Assembly (NCBI GenBank): GCA_024640255.1
Contig: JAHEFI010000006.1
Span: 1-51,965 of the forward strand
DNA from: Bacteroidota bacterium
GTDB taxonomy: Bacteria > Bacteroidota > Bacteroidia > Chitinophagales > Chitinophagaceae
Length of the DNA stretch: 51,965 bases
Direction of reading: 5' to 3'
The translations under genes and the position numbers were made by a program. Below the pieces are notes generated by a model. That model was given only the letters and a program-made list of their open reading frames with translations, did no database searches and was not told the origin of the DNA. This document shows positions 34,901 through 44,045 of the stretch, piece by piece (the first letter of the stretch is position 1; the number at the start of each line of letters is the position of its first letter).

Positions 34901-35641
34901 TTAACGCTTGCCTTTTAAAAATCCTTGTTCTAATAATATCTTTTTTAATATTTCAATATTCTTATTAGATAGATTATCTGCTTTTAATGATTTTGTAGAC
35001 AATACAAAGAAATAAACATGTTTATTCTCTTCAATATATCCTAAAACCCAACTTTGATTAGATATATTTGTGTCAGAAGAAGCAATATAACTTAACTTAT
35101 AACTTGCATTGTCTTCTTTTAAGATCATTGTTTTGACAATCTCTTGAGCTCTTTTTTGAAAATATAATTGATTAAAATATAATTTTTTAATAAAGCCTAA
35201 TTGTTCATCGGGAGTAATTCTTAAAGAGTTATCAGACCAAAATTTGTTCATATCTGCACTCACTACACCCTTACCATAATGCAAAGAATCAATCGCTTTT
35301 AAAATAGCAGGTCTTCCTAATTGTTGGATTAAATTTTGATAGCCACTAGCTGAATCCAAATTGATCAAAGTACTTTTGTTTTGATTGAAGATTCCTTTCT
35401 CAGAAGCCATTAATGCAGGAACTAAGAAAAAACTATTAAGTGGAGCAATAGCTGAATCCTTATAAGCAGCTAAATTATGAATCAGAAATTGCTCTGTACC
35501 GTTATCTAACAAAGCAAAGCTTCCATACATACCCGCACTGTCTAAAATTTTTCCAATAGTAGCATCGGTTTGTACATTGTTGGGAGTACAAGCCGAAACA
35601 AGAGCGAATAAACTAATAAAAACAACTGCTTTAAGTCTCAT
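34901..35641 (-). CDS. Class D beta-lactamase-like lipoprotein without active-site Ser and Lys
   Basis: A 246-residue lipoprotein (lipobox LVSAC, Cys18). The fold order follows OXA-type class D enzymes: GSFALLDNG (41-48), an active-site helix PLNSFF (67-72), HYGKG (121-125), FWSDNSLRITPDEQLGFIKKLYF (134-156), YKLSYIASS (181-189), then NQSWVLGYIEENKHVYFFVLS. Compared with PASTFK, the nucleophile Ser is Asn69 and the carbamylated Lys is Phe72. YGN has become YGK, and the KTG triad reads Ile-Ala-Ser. Reading frame and length are intact, so it is a diverged, presumably non-catalytic binding protein rather than a fresh pseudogene. It leads the transcript containing ispG. Confidence 0.7.
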   Translation of the reverse strand: MRLKAVVFISLFALVSACTPNNVQTDATIGKILDSAGMYGSFALLDNGTEQFLIHNLAAYKDSAIAPLNSFFLVPALMASEKGIFNQNKSTLINLDSASGYQNLIQQLGRPAILKAIDSLHYGKGVVSADMNKFWSDNSLRITPDEQLGFIKKLYFNQLYFQKRAQEIVKTMILKEDNASYKLSYIASSDTNISNQSWVLGYIEENKHVYFFVLSTKSLKADNLSNKNIEILKKILLEQGFLKGKR

Positions 35642-35664
35642 AAGGTGAATTTTCTTTTCAGTAG

Positions 35665-35672
35665 CAAAATTA
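35665..35672 (-). promoter_or_regulatory. Bacteroidota -7 element before the class D-like lipoprotein/ispG unit
   Basis: Reads TAATTTTG on the minus strand, a perfect box 23 bases before the lipoprotein ATG. It lies just after the terminator of the upstream operon. Confidence 0.55.
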
Positions 35673-35686
35673 CCATATAATCACAA

Positions 35687-35723
35687 TAAAAAGCCCCGAA
35701 TAGTTCACTATTCAGGGCTTTTT
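35687..35723 (-). terminator. Rho-independent terminator of the arginine/FKBP operon
   Basis: Arms AAAAAGCCCCGAATAG and CTATTCAGGGCTTTTT pair, with one mismatch, around a short loop, with a T tract on the minus-strand side. It lies 16 bases after the FKBP stop at 35740. Confidence 0.85.
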
Positions 35724-35739
35724 CGTCGATTATTTTAGA

Positions 35740-36456
35740 CTACTTAATATCTAATAATTCAACATCAAATATCAAAGTAGATCCAGGGCCAATTAAAGCA
35801 CCAGCTGAGCGCTCGCCATAGGCTAATTCTGAAGGGATAAACAATCTCCACTTACTTCCTACAGTCATTAATTGAACAGCATCCTGCCATCCTTTAATAA
35901 CGCCACTTAAAGGGAAGCTTATTGGCTCTCCTCTTTGTACAGAACTATCAAACACTTCACCAGTAATTAAAGTACCATGGTAATGACATCTCACCGTACT
36001 TTTTAAAGTAGGCTTTTCAGTTCCAGTACCTTCTTTTAAGATAAGGTATTGTAGCCCGCTTGTTAATTTAACAACACCTGGCTTTTTAGCATTCTCATCT
36101 AAGAAAGCTTTTCCTGCAGCTCTATTAGCTGCGATTTTTTCGTTCATCATTTTATCTTGGTAGTTTTTAATACATACATCTAAAAGGCTATCTGGAATAA
36201 TGGGCTTAGCTTGAACACCTGCTTTAAAACCTTGTTCAAAAATAGCCATATTAATCTCTTGCAAGCCTTGTCCTTTCATACTTTGAGCAATTCTATAACC
36301 TAATGCATAAGAAGCGCTATCCTTTGTATTTTTGATAGCCTGAGCAGCAGTATAGGTTACAGCTAATTTAGGCTTAGTAAGATTTGGAGCAGTTTTGGTT
36401 TGTGCTGAAGCAAATAAACTTGCAGTCAAACATAAAATCAGTAATCCTTTTTTCAT
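35740..36456 (-). CDS. Exported FKBP-type peptidyl-prolyl isomerase
   Basis: Periplasmic proline isomerase/chaperone of the FkpA/Mip type, 238 residues. It has a signal peptide (1-18, ending ASAQ) and a helical dimerisation domain (about 45-125) starting DSASYALGYRIAQSM. The FKBP domain (about 135-238) contains VRCHYHGTLITGEVFDSS, GVIKGWQDAV and IPSELAYGERSAG. The conserved drug/substrate pocket residues are present. It begins 9 bases after argH and is probably carried on the arginine transcript, with no metabolic relation evident. A terminator follows. Confidence 0.92.
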   Translation of the reverse strand: MKKGLLILCLTASLFASAQTKTAPNLTKPKLAVTYTAAQAIKNTKDSASYALGYRIAQSMKGQGLQEINMAIFEQGFKAGVQAKPIIPDSLLDVCIKNYQDKMMNEKIAANRAAGKAFLDENAKKPGVVKLTSGLQYLILKEGTGTEKPTLKSTVRCHYHGTLITGEVFDSSVQRGEPISFPLSGVIKGWQDAVQLMTVGSKWRLFIPSELAYGERSAGALIGPGSTLIFDVELLDIK

Positions 36457-36465
36457 AATAAATTT

Positions 36466-37803
36466 CTAACGGTTAATTAACTTATTTAATTGTTGAGTAA
36501 TTTTTTCAACAGGCATCAAAGCTACTACTTTCTTCATTTCTTTGGCAATTTCTTCATTGCATAGCTTTCCAATACTTCCTTCGTGTACATGTGCTATTTG
36601 TGTTGAATAAGTAAATTTACCTGCCTCAATATCTAAGCCCACTTTTTTATAAGCATCTCTAAATGGCATACCTCCTAAAACTAATTTATTCACTTCTTCC
36701 ACACTAAATAAATATTGATATTTAACATCTTCTAATAAATCTTTTTTTACTTCCATATGTTGAATCATCAAACCTGCCATATCAATACAAGATCTTAATT
36801 GCTGCAATGCAGGAAATAAATGTTCTTTTAATAATTGTAGATCTCTATGATACCCTGAAGGTAAATTAGTAGTCATCATCATAATCTCATTAGGCAATGC
36901 TTTAATTCTATTGCAATGAGACCTAATTAATTCAAATACATCTGGGTTTTTCTTATGTGGCATAATACTAGAACCAGTGGTCAATTCCTCTGGAAAACTA
37001 ATAAAGCCAAAATTTTGATTCAAAAACAAACAAGCATCCATGCTTAATCTAGCCAAGGTATCGGCAATATTTGCCATAGCGCTCGCCGTAATTCTCTCCG
37101 CTTTTCCTCTACCCATTTGAGCATACACCACATTATAGTTAAGTGATTCAAAACCCAATAACTCAGTAGTCCTTGTTCTATTAATGGGGAAAGAAGAACC
37201 GTATCCTGCTGCAGATCCTAAAGGATTTTTATTGACTACAGTGAATGCTGCTTGTAACATAGTCATATCGTCCACTAAACTTTCAGCGTAAGCTCCCATC
37301 CATAATCCAAAAGAAGAAGGCATCGCTAATTGTAAATGAGTATAACCAGGTAACAAGTCGTTTTTATGCGCTTCACTTTTAGCTTGTAATAATTCAAAAA
37401 GTGATTGTACAGATTTACTTAATGAAATAATCTCTGCTCTTAAGAATAATTTTAAATCCACTAAAACCTGATCGTTTCTGCTTCTTGCACTATGAATTTT
37501 CTTACCAATATCTCCTAACTTTTGTGTCAATAAAATTTCAACTTGAGAATGAATATCTTCCACACCTTCTTCTAATGCAAAATCACCTGTCTCAATACTT
37601 TTATAAATATCAATCAAAGCATTTTTTAATTGCACTTGCTCGTCTGCAGTTAATAAACCTACTTCAGATAACATGGTAGTATGCGCAATAGAACCTAATA
37701 CATCATAAGGTGCAAGGTATAAATCCATTGCCTGATCATTTCCAATAGTAAAAGACTCTACTGAAGCTGCTACTTTACTGTTTTTTTGCCAAAGCTTACT
37801 CAT
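36466..37803 (-). CDS. argH: Argininosuccinate lyase
   Basis: Last step of arginine synthesis: argininosuccinate to arginine plus fumarate. The 445-residue member of the fumarase/aspartase superfamily has the signature GSSIMPHKKNPDVFELIR containing the mobile catalytic-Ser loop. It also has the earlier SRNDQVLVDLKLFLR and the His-containing GYTHLQLAMPSSFG. Complete and normal in length. The start overlaps the argE stop by 4 bases (ATGA), so the two are coupled. Confidence 0.96.
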   Translation of the reverse strand: MSKLWQKNSKVAASVESFTIGNDQAMDLYLAPYDVLGSIAHTTMLSEVGLLTADEQVQLKNALIDIYKSIETGDFALEEGVEDIHSQVEILLTQKLGDIGKKIHSARSRNDQVLVDLKLFLRAEIISLSKSVQSLFELLQAKSEAHKNDLLPGYTHLQLAMPSSFGLWMGAYAESLVDDMTMLQAAFTVVNKNPLGSAAGYGSSFPINRTRTTELLGFESLNYNVVYAQMGRGKAERITASAMANIADTLARLSMDACLFLNQNFGFISFPEELTTGSSIMPHKKNPDVFELIRSHCNRIKALPNEIMMMTTNLPSGYHRDLQLLKEHLFPALQQLRSCIDMAGLMIQHMEVKKDLLEDVKYQYLFSVEEVNKLVLGGMPFRDAYKKVGLDIEAGKFTYSTQIAHVHEGSIGKLCNEEIAKEMKKVVALMPVEKITQQLNKLINR

Positions 37804-38891
37804 GATGTAAAAATAGTTGAAAGTAATTGTATATAAGTTAAAACGCCTTCTTCAATCTCTTTAATAAAAATAAATTCATCAGCAGTATGGCTTCTAGCAG
37901 AATCACCAGGGCCCATTTTCAAAGCAGGGAAAGGCATCAAAGCCTTATCTGATGTAGTCACTGATCCATAATAGCCTTTACCTAAAGCCAATCCAGCTTT
38001 GACTGCGACATGATCTAAGGCAATACCTGTAGATCTTAATCTTAAACTTCTAGGTTTCACAGAAGATTGAACATTAGCGGCAATAGTCTCTAAAATTTCT
38101 TCGAAAGAATATAATTCATTCACACGAACATCCACTACCATTTTACAATTGGAAGGCACTACATTATGTGCTTTATTATCAGTTTCAATGACTGTAACAG
38201 ACATTTTAACAGCACCCAATAATGGAGATACTTTCTCAAATTGATAATTTCTGAACCACTCGATATCATTTAATAATTTATACAAAGCATTCTCTCCTTC
38301 CTCTCTTGCAGCATGACCCGCTTTGCCTGTAGCTTCTACATCCAATACCATCAAGCCTCTTTCAGCGATAGCCATTTCAAGCAAAGTTGGTTCACCCACT
38401 ATACCAAATGAAATGGATGGAATATGCTTCAATGCTAATTCAACACCATTTAATCCCGATATCTCTTCTTCTGCAGAAGCTAATAAAACCAAGTTATAAG
38501 AAAGTTGCTCACTTGAATAATAATATAAAAAGCTAGTTATTAAACTAACTAAACATCCGCCAGCATCATTAGAACCTAAACCAAATAGTTTACCTTCTTG
38601 TTCTATAGCAGAAAAAGGGTCTAATGTATATGCTTTGTTTGGCTTTACAGTATCATGATGTGAGTTTAATAATATTGAAGGTTTTGATTCGTCAAAATGA
38701 AGATTAGTTGCCCAAATATTATTTTGAATTCGATTGGCTTTTACACCATGTTTAGTTAAATAAGTTTCTATAATAGATGCAGTAGATGCTTCTTCTTTAC
38801 TAAATGAAGGTGTAGCTATTAATTGTTTTAATAGTTGTTTAGCTTCCTCTTGAAGTAATTGTAATTTTTCTATATTTATTTGAGCACTCAT
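37800..38891 (-). CDS. argE: M20-family N-acyl-ornithine (or acyl-citrulline) deacylase
   Basis: Removes the acyl blocking group in arginine synthesis. The 363-residue M20 metallopeptidase has metal-site motifs NSHHDTVKP (His and catalytic Asp), GSNDAGG (bridging Asp) and ASAEEEISG (catalytic Glu-Glu), with a dimerisation lid domain between about 180 and 290. Since the operon uses an acylated-ornithine transcarbamylase, the physiological substrate is probably N-acyl-citrulline rather than N-acetylornithine. It overlaps argB upstream and argH downstream by 4 bases each. Confidence 0.92.
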   Translation of the reverse strand: MSAQINIEKLQLLQEEAKQLLKQLIATPSFSKEEASTASIIETYLTKHGVKANRIQNNIWATNLHFDESKPSILLNSHHDTVKPNKAYTLDPFSAIEQEGKLFGLGSNDAGGCLVSLITSFLYYYSSEQLSYNLVLLASAEEEISGLNGVELALKHIPSISFGIVGEPTLLEMAIAERGLMVLDVEATGKAGHAAREEGENALYKLLNDIEWFRNYQFEKVSPLLGAVKMSVTVIETDNKAHNVVPSNCKMVVDVRVNELYSFEEILETIAANVQSSVKPRSLRLRSTGIALDHVAVKAGLALGKGYYGSVTTSDKALMPFPALKMGPGDSARSHTADEFIFIKEIEEGVLTYIQLLSTIFTS

Positions 38892-39691
38892 GATTGGGTG
38901 ATGGTTGTTCCAGCTATGCCATTAATTAATTCATTCATTTTCTCTGCCATTCCAATCATAACAGATTGCACTCCCTTATCTAAAGCAAGGAATGCATTAT
39001 CCATTTTAGGAATCATACCTTCAAAAATTAATTGCTGATCTTTTAAATTTTGATACTTTTCTTTATTAATATGCTGAATAACAGAATTAGGATTGTTTAC
39101 ATCTAACAAAACCCCTTCTTTTTCAAAACCATAGATTAAATGAACTGCATACTTAGCAGACATGGCCGTTGCAATGGATTGTGCAATGGTATCCGCATTT
39201 GTATTTAATAATTGTCCATTACCGTCATGTGTAATGGGCGCAATGACGATACTTGTATTTTGCTGTAATAAATTATCGATCATTGATATATTCACTTCAT
39301 CTACATCTCCCACAAAACCATAATCAATAGAAGCATGAACTCTTTTATGTGCTTTAATTAAATTAGCATCAACTCCAGATAAACCCATAGCCTGAACGCC
39401 TAAAGATTGTAACTGCGCCACTATATTTTTATTAATTAAACCCGCATAAACCATGGTAACTATCTTCAAAGTTTCTGCATCAGTAATTCTTCTTCCCTCA
39501 ACCATTTCTTGAGGAACATTCAAATCCTTGGCTAATTGTGTAGCCAGCTTTCCACCACCATGAACTAATATAGCTTTACCCTTAATACCTGAAAATGCTT
39601 TCAAGCACTGAGTTAATAAAACAGGATTGTCAACAATATTGCCACCTATTTTAATGACATACAATAATTCAGAAGTTGTGTTTGAACTCAT
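38888..39691 (-). CDS. argB: N-acetylglutamate kinase
   Basis: Phosphorylates N-acyl-glutamate, second step of arginine synthesis. The 267-residue amino-acid kinase fold shows YVIKIGGNIV (phosphate-binding Lys), LVHGGGKLATQLAKDL, GRRITDAETLKIV, and the C-terminal FEGMIPKMDNAFLALDKGV. It lacks the N-terminal helix typical of arginine-inhibited hexameric kinases, which suggests weak or absent feedback inhibition by arginine. It sits one base after argF' and overlaps argE. Confidence 0.95.
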   Translation of the reverse strand: MSSNTTSELLYVIKIGGNIVDNPVLLTQCLKAFSGIKGKAILVHGGGKLATQLAKDLNVPQEMVEGRRITDAETLKIVTMVYAGLINKNIVAQLQSLGVQAMGLSGVDANLIKAHKRVHASIDYGFVGDVDEVNISMIDNLLQQNTSIVIAPITHDGNGQLLNTNADTIAQSIATAMSAKYAVHLIYGFEKEGVLLDVNNPNSVIQHINKEKYQNLKDQQLIFEGMIPKMDNAFLALDKGVQSVMIGMAEKMNELINGIAGTTITQS

Positions 39692-39692
39692 A

Positions 39693-40667
39693 TTATTTTT
39701 TTTGTGCTTCCAAAATGGATGCTAAAACCGATTGTGCAGCCCACACTCTATTGGAGGCTTGCTTGGTTACTAAACTATTTGGACCGTCCAAAATCTCATC
39801 ACTTAATTCAACATTTCTTCTAACTGGCAAACAATGCATCACTTTAGCATCATTGGTTAATGCTAATTTTTTATTGTTTAACATCCACTGCTCATCTTTA
39901 CATAATACCTGTCCATATTGTTCATAGCTACTCCAGTTTTTCACATAAACAAAATCGGCATCTTTCAAGGCTTCGTCTTGTTGATGAGCAATGATTGCTC
40001 CTTTTGTAAATTCAGTGGATAATTCATAACCTACCGGATGCGTTATCACAAAATCAGCTTCTCCCCATGCATTCATCCATTGACTAAAACTATTGGACAC
40101 GCATTGAGGGATAGATTTAATATGAGGCGCCCATGTTAAAACCACTTTAGGTCGCTTACTTTGCAATGCGCTATTTAAAGCAATAGATTCTTGAATAGTA
40201 ATAATATCCGTTAAAGATTGAAGTGGATGCAAGGTTGCAGACTCTAAACTTACTACCGGAACCCCTGCATACTGAATAAACTGATTGATTATTTTTTCAC
40301 TATAATCGTCTTGTTGATTCACTAAACCAGGAAAGGTTCTGATACATAAAATATCAAAATAATTACCCAAAATAGGTGCAGCGTCTTTAATATGTTCTAC
40401 AGTTGTGCCATTCATAATAGCGCCTTCTGTAAATTCCAATGCCCATCCCTCTTTGTCTACATTAAATACGATGGGCTCCATTCCTAAATTTTGTGCAGCT
40501 ACTTGTGTACTTAATCTTGTTCTCAAGCTTGGATTCAAAAAAAGTAACCCAATTCTTTTATTAGCACCTAATTGTTTATCTAAAAAAGGATTGGCTTTAT
40601 AAGCTAATGCCTTACTCACTAAAGCATTAATATTAGTTACGTCATTTGCACTGATAAATTGTTTCAT
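39693..40667 (-). CDS. argF': N-acyl-ornithine carbamoyltransferase (AOTCase/SOTCase type)
   Basis: Transfers carbamoyl phosphate to an N-acylated ornithine, making N-acyl-citrulline. The 324-residue protein has the carbamoyl-phosphate motif SLRTR (47-51), HPLQSLTD and HCLPVRRN. It lacks the ornithine-binding SMG loop of ordinary OTCases and instead resembles the Bacteroides succinylornithine and Xanthomonas acetylornithine enzymes. At the position known to set acyl specificity (Pro90 in the Bacteroides enzyme, Glu92 in Xanthomonas) it has Val90 (NGTTVEH), so acetyl versus succinyl cannot be decided. Flanked by argD and argB. Confidence 0.9.
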   Translation of the reverse strand: MKQFISANDVTNINALVSKALAYKANPFLDKQLGANKRIGLLFLNPSLRTRLSTQVAAQNLGMEPIVFNVDKEGWALEFTEGAIMNGTTVEHIKDAAPILGNYFDILCIRTFPGLVNQQDDYSEKIINQFIQYAGVPVVSLESATLHPLQSLTDIITIQESIALNSALQSKRPKVVLTWAPHIKSIPQCVSNSFSQWMNAWGEADFVITHPVGYELSTEFTKGAIIAHQQDEALKDADFVYVKNWSSYEQYGQVLCKDEQWMLNNKKLALTNDAKVMHCLPVRRNVELSDEILDGPNSLVTKQASNRVWAAQSVLASILEAQKK

Positions 40668-40674
40668 TGCGTAC

Positions 40675-41826
40675 TTAGTTATTTTGTTTTTGCAATAACG
40701 CTATTGCTTGTTGCAAACCTTTTAAAAATAAATCAATATCAGCTCTTGTTATGGCCAAAGAAGGTAGCAATCTAATAACATTAGGCTTAGCTTCTCCTGT
40801 AAAAATTTTACAATCATTTAAAAGCACTTTTCTAATATCTTCCAAACCTTCTTCCATTTCAAAACCAATCATCAATCCTTTACCTCTAACCATTTTAACT
40901 CCTTTGGTATTTTTTAAAGCATTGATTAAATAATCTCCTTGTATTTGTGCATTTTGAATGAGGTTATCTTTTTGCATTACTTCAATTACTCCCAATGCAG
41001 CAGCACATGCCAAAGGATTTCCACCAAAAGTTGTACCCAACATACCAAACTTAGCTTGAATATGAGGCGCGATTAAAATTGCACCAATAGGAAATCCATT
41101 ACCCATTCCTTTGGCCATGGAATATATATCTGCATTTACGCCAGCAAAATCATGAGCGTAAAACTTACCAGATCTTCCATATCCACATTGTACACTATCT
41201 GCAATATATACAGCACCAAATTGATCGCAATTTTTTCTAATGGCTTGCAAAAATTCGTTAGATGCTTCATGAATACCTGCAACACCTTGGATACCTTCAA
41301 TAATTACTGCCGCAATACTATTTTCATTTTGTTTAAAACAAGTATCTAATGCAGCAATATCATTTAAGGGTAAAAAGATAATATTATCTGTCTCGTTTAC
41401 TGGCGCGACAATACTTGGATTATCAGTTGCAGCAACCGCCAAAGAAGTTCTACCATGAAAAGACTTTTTAAATGCAATGATTTTTTTCCTTCCTGTATGA
41501 AAAGAAGCTAGTTTCAAAGCATTCTCATTAGCCTCAGCACCACTATTACACAGAAATAATTGAAAATCTTTTTTACCACTAATTTCGTTAATCGCTTTTG
41601 CCAACTCTTCTTGAATAGGCATGATAACTGAATTAGAATAAAAAGCAATTTGATGTAATTGATCTTCAATTCTCTTCACCCAATATGGCTGTGTATGACC
41701 AATACTAATAACAGCATGGCCACCATACATGTCAAGGTATTCTTGACCTTTATCGTCCCAGACTCTTGATCCAAGCGCTTTTGTAATAGCGATGGGATTT
41801 AAAGGATATACATTGAATAAAGACAT
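40675..41826 (-). CDS. argD: N-acyl-ornithine aminotransferase
   Basis: PLP-dependent class III aminotransferase that forms N-acyl-ornithine from the semialdehyde and glutamate. The 383-residue product has FLCNSGAEANENALKLA (phosphate binding), AVIIEGIQGVAGI, YIADSVQCGYGRSGKFYAHD (Asp contacting the ring nitrogen) and the PLP lysine in YSMAKGMGNGFPIGA. Complete. Located between argC and argF' with short spacers. A role in lysine synthesis (succinyl-DAP) is possible for this family, but the operon argues for arginine. Confidence 0.94.
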   Translation of the reverse strand: MSLFNVYPLNPIAITKALGSRVWDDKGQEYLDMYGGHAVISIGHTQPYWVKRIEDQLHQIAFYSNSVIMPIQEELAKAINEISGKKDFQLFLCNSGAEANENALKLASFHTGRKKIIAFKKSFHGRTSLAVAATDNPSIVAPVNETDNIIFLPLNDIAALDTCFKQNENSIAAVIIEGIQGVAGIHEASNEFLQAIRKNCDQFGAVYIADSVQCGYGRSGKFYAHDFAGVNADIYSMAKGMGNGFPIGAILIAPHIQAKFGMLGTTFGGNPLACAAALGVIEVMQKDNLIQNAQIQGDYLINALKNTKGVKMVRGKGLMIGFEMEEGLEDIRKVLLNDCKIFTGEAKPNVIRLLPSLAITRADIDLFLKGLQQAIALLQKQNN

Positions 41827-41843
41827 GTTATAATTTTTTTAGA

Positions 41844-42830
41844 CTAAAAATAATTGGCTTTAATATTCAAACCTGTGGTTTCATCAAAGCCAAAGATTAA
41901 ATTCATATTTTGAACCGCTTGTCCAACTGCACCTTTCAATAAATTGTCAATTACAGAATGGACCGCTATTTTATTTCCTTGCTTTTCAATATGTATTAAA
42001 CACTTATTGGTATTCACTACTTGTTTTAGATCTATGGTGGTTCTTGAAACATGTGTGAAAGGATGGTCTTTGTAGAAAGTATTATATAATTCATACAAAG
42101 CATCTATACTCAAATCGGAACTTATCACCGAACTCACAAAAATACCTCTTGTAAAATCACCTCTCCAGGGAACAAAATGCACTTCGGCATCTTGATTACC
42201 TTGTAAAACACCTAAACTCTGATGAATCTCTTTGATATGCTGATGATTCAATGTTTTATAAGCACCAATATTATTGGCTCTCCAACTAAAATGACTAGTG
42301 GAAGATAATCCCTGTCCTGCACCAGTTGATCCTGTAATGCCTGTAGTATACACTTCTTTTAATAAATTCTTAGAAGCTAATGGCAATAAACCTAATTGAA
42401 TGGCAGTAGCAAAACAACCAGGGTTGGCAATATTATGAGCAGAACGAATAGCCTCTTTTTGTAATTCTGGTAAACCATATACAAAATGTCTATCTCCAAT
42501 ACTTGCCGTATTGGCTAATCTAAAATCTTGTGATAGATCGATAATTTTAATACTTGAATCAATTTTATTGGCTGCCATAAATTTTTGAGCATCTCCATGC
42601 CCAACACATAAAAACAATACATCAATAGATGCATTTATTTCTTTGGCAAAAACCAAATCGGTATCTCCCAATAAATCAGTATGCACTTTGCATACCAGCT
42701 CACCTGCATTACTAGTACTATGCACAAAACTAATATTTGCATTAGGATGACGTAATAATACACGCAGCAATTCACCACCTGTATAACCTGCACCACCTAC
42801 AATTCCAATATTAACTTTTTGCATAACCAT
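41844..42830 (-). CDS. argC: N-acetyl-gamma-glutamyl-phosphate reductase
   Basis: NADPH-dependent reduction of N-acyl-glutamyl phosphate to the semialdehyde. The 328-residue enzyme has the Rossmann start IGIVGGAGYTGGELLRVL, the catalytic Cys in IANPGCFATAIQLGLLPL, and the later HFVPWRGDFTRGI segment. The ATG at 42830 or the one two codons further on could serve as start. It follows argG with an 11-base gap. Confidence 0.95.
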   Translation of the reverse strand: MVMQKVNIGIVGGAGYTGGELLRVLLRHPNANISFVHSTSNAGELVCKVHTDLLGDTDLVFAKEINASIDVLFLCVGHGDAQKFMAANKIDSSIKIIDLSQDFRLANTASIGDRHFVYGLPELQKEAIRSAHNIANPGCFATAIQLGLLPLASKNLLKEVYTTGITGSTGAGQGLSSTSHFSWRANNIGAYKTLNHQHIKEIHQSLGVLQGNQDAEVHFVPWRGDFTRGIFVSSVISSDLSIDALYELYNTFYKDHPFTHVSRTTIDLKQVVNTNKCLIHIEKQGNKIAVHSVIDNLLKGAVGQAVQNMNLIFGFDETTGLNIKANYF

Positions 42831-42841
42831 TATATTTGAGA

Positions 42842-44041
42842 TTATTTTTTATTAGACTCTTTTACATTGTGAAAAATACTTGTTTGATTGCCAAATATTT
42901 TGGTAAAGCCTCTAACATCAGCACCCGTAAAGCCAGTATTCATTTCACCGTACTTTCCAAACTTAGCACTCATTAAATCATTCTCCGATTCAATTCCAAT
43001 AACTTGGAAACGATAAGGATTCAATTGAACAAATACATCACCCGTAACTTGTTCTTGAGAATTAGTTAAATAGGCTTCAATATCACGCATTACCGGATCT
43101 AATATTTGACCCTCGTGCAACCAGTTGCCATAAAAAGAAGCTAATTGATCTTTCCAAGACAATTGCCATTTAGTTAAAACATGCTTCTCTAATGCATGGT
43201 GTGCTTTTAAAATCACCATTGGCGCAGCTGCTTCAAAACCAACACGGCCTTTAATACCTATGATAGTATCACCTACATGGATGTCTCTACCAATGCCATA
43301 AGCACCAGCAATAGATTGAATATATTGTATAGCTTCTGTTGGATGAGAAAAGGATTGTCCATTTACTTTTTTAATTTCTCCTTTCTCAAAACGAATTACC
43401 ATTTCTTCAGTTGCTCCTTCTTTGGTCATTTGTGTTGGCCAAGCAGTTTCAGGTAACATACCTTTAGAGTTCAATGTTTCTTTACCACCCACACTTGTCC
43501 CCCATAATCCTTTGTTAATTGAGTAAGCAGCTTTTTCAAAATTCATCTGAACTCCTTTGCTCTTTAAATATTCAATCTCCGCTTCTCTACTTAGTTGCAA
43601 ATCTCTAATGGGTGTTAAAATTTCGATGCCTGGAATCATGATTTGAAAAATCATATCAAAACGCACTTGGTCATTACCTGCACCAGTACTTCCATGTGCC
43701 ACTAATTTAGCACCCACTTTTTTTACATGCTCAGCAATATGTAAGGCTTGGCTTAAACGCTCTGCACTTACACTTAATGGATAAGTATTGTTCTTTAATA
43801 CATTTCCATAAACAAGGTATTTAATAATGGTATCATAATACCCTTTAACTGCATTAACAGTAGTATGTGTTTTAACCCCTAAAGCATAAGCATGTGCTTC
43901 TACTTTTTTTAACTCTTCTTCTGTAAAGCCACCAGTGTTTACAATTACACTATGCACTTCTAATCCTTTATCTTCTGTTAAATATTTAACACAAAATGTG
44001 GTATCTAATCCACCACTAAATCCTAAAACAACTTTCTCCAT
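42842..44041 (-). CDS. argG: Argininosuccinate synthase
   Basis: ATP-dependent condensation of citrulline with aspartate. The 399-residue product has the N-type ATP pyrophosphatase P-loop FSGGLDTTFC at the N-terminus and HGSTGAGNDQVRFD. Further on are TPIRDLQLSREAEIEYL and GLWGTSVGGKE. All are typical of ArgG, in a divergent Bacteroidota form. It is second in the operon, 4 bases after the GNAT gene. Confidence 0.95.
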   Translation of the reverse strand: MEKVVLGFSGGLDTTFCVKYLTEDKGLEVHSVIVNTGGFTEEELKKVEAHAYALGVKTHTTVNAVKGYYDTIIKYLVYGNVLKNNTYPLSVSAERLSQALHIAEHVKKVGAKLVAHGSTGAGNDQVRFDMIFQIMIPGIEILTPIRDLQLSREAEIEYLKSKGVQMNFEKAAYSINKGLWGTSVGGKETLNSKGMLPETAWPTQMTKEGATEEMVIRFEKGEIKKVNGQSFSHPTEAIQYIQSIAGAYGIGRDIHVGDTIIGIKGRVGFEAAAPMVILKAHHALEKHVLTKWQLSWKDQLASFYGNWLHEGQILDPVMRDIEAYLTNSQEQVTGDVFVQLNPYRFQVIGIESENDLMSAKFGKYGEMNTGFTGADVRGFTKIFGNQTSIFHNVKESNKK

Positions 44042-44045
44042 AATT

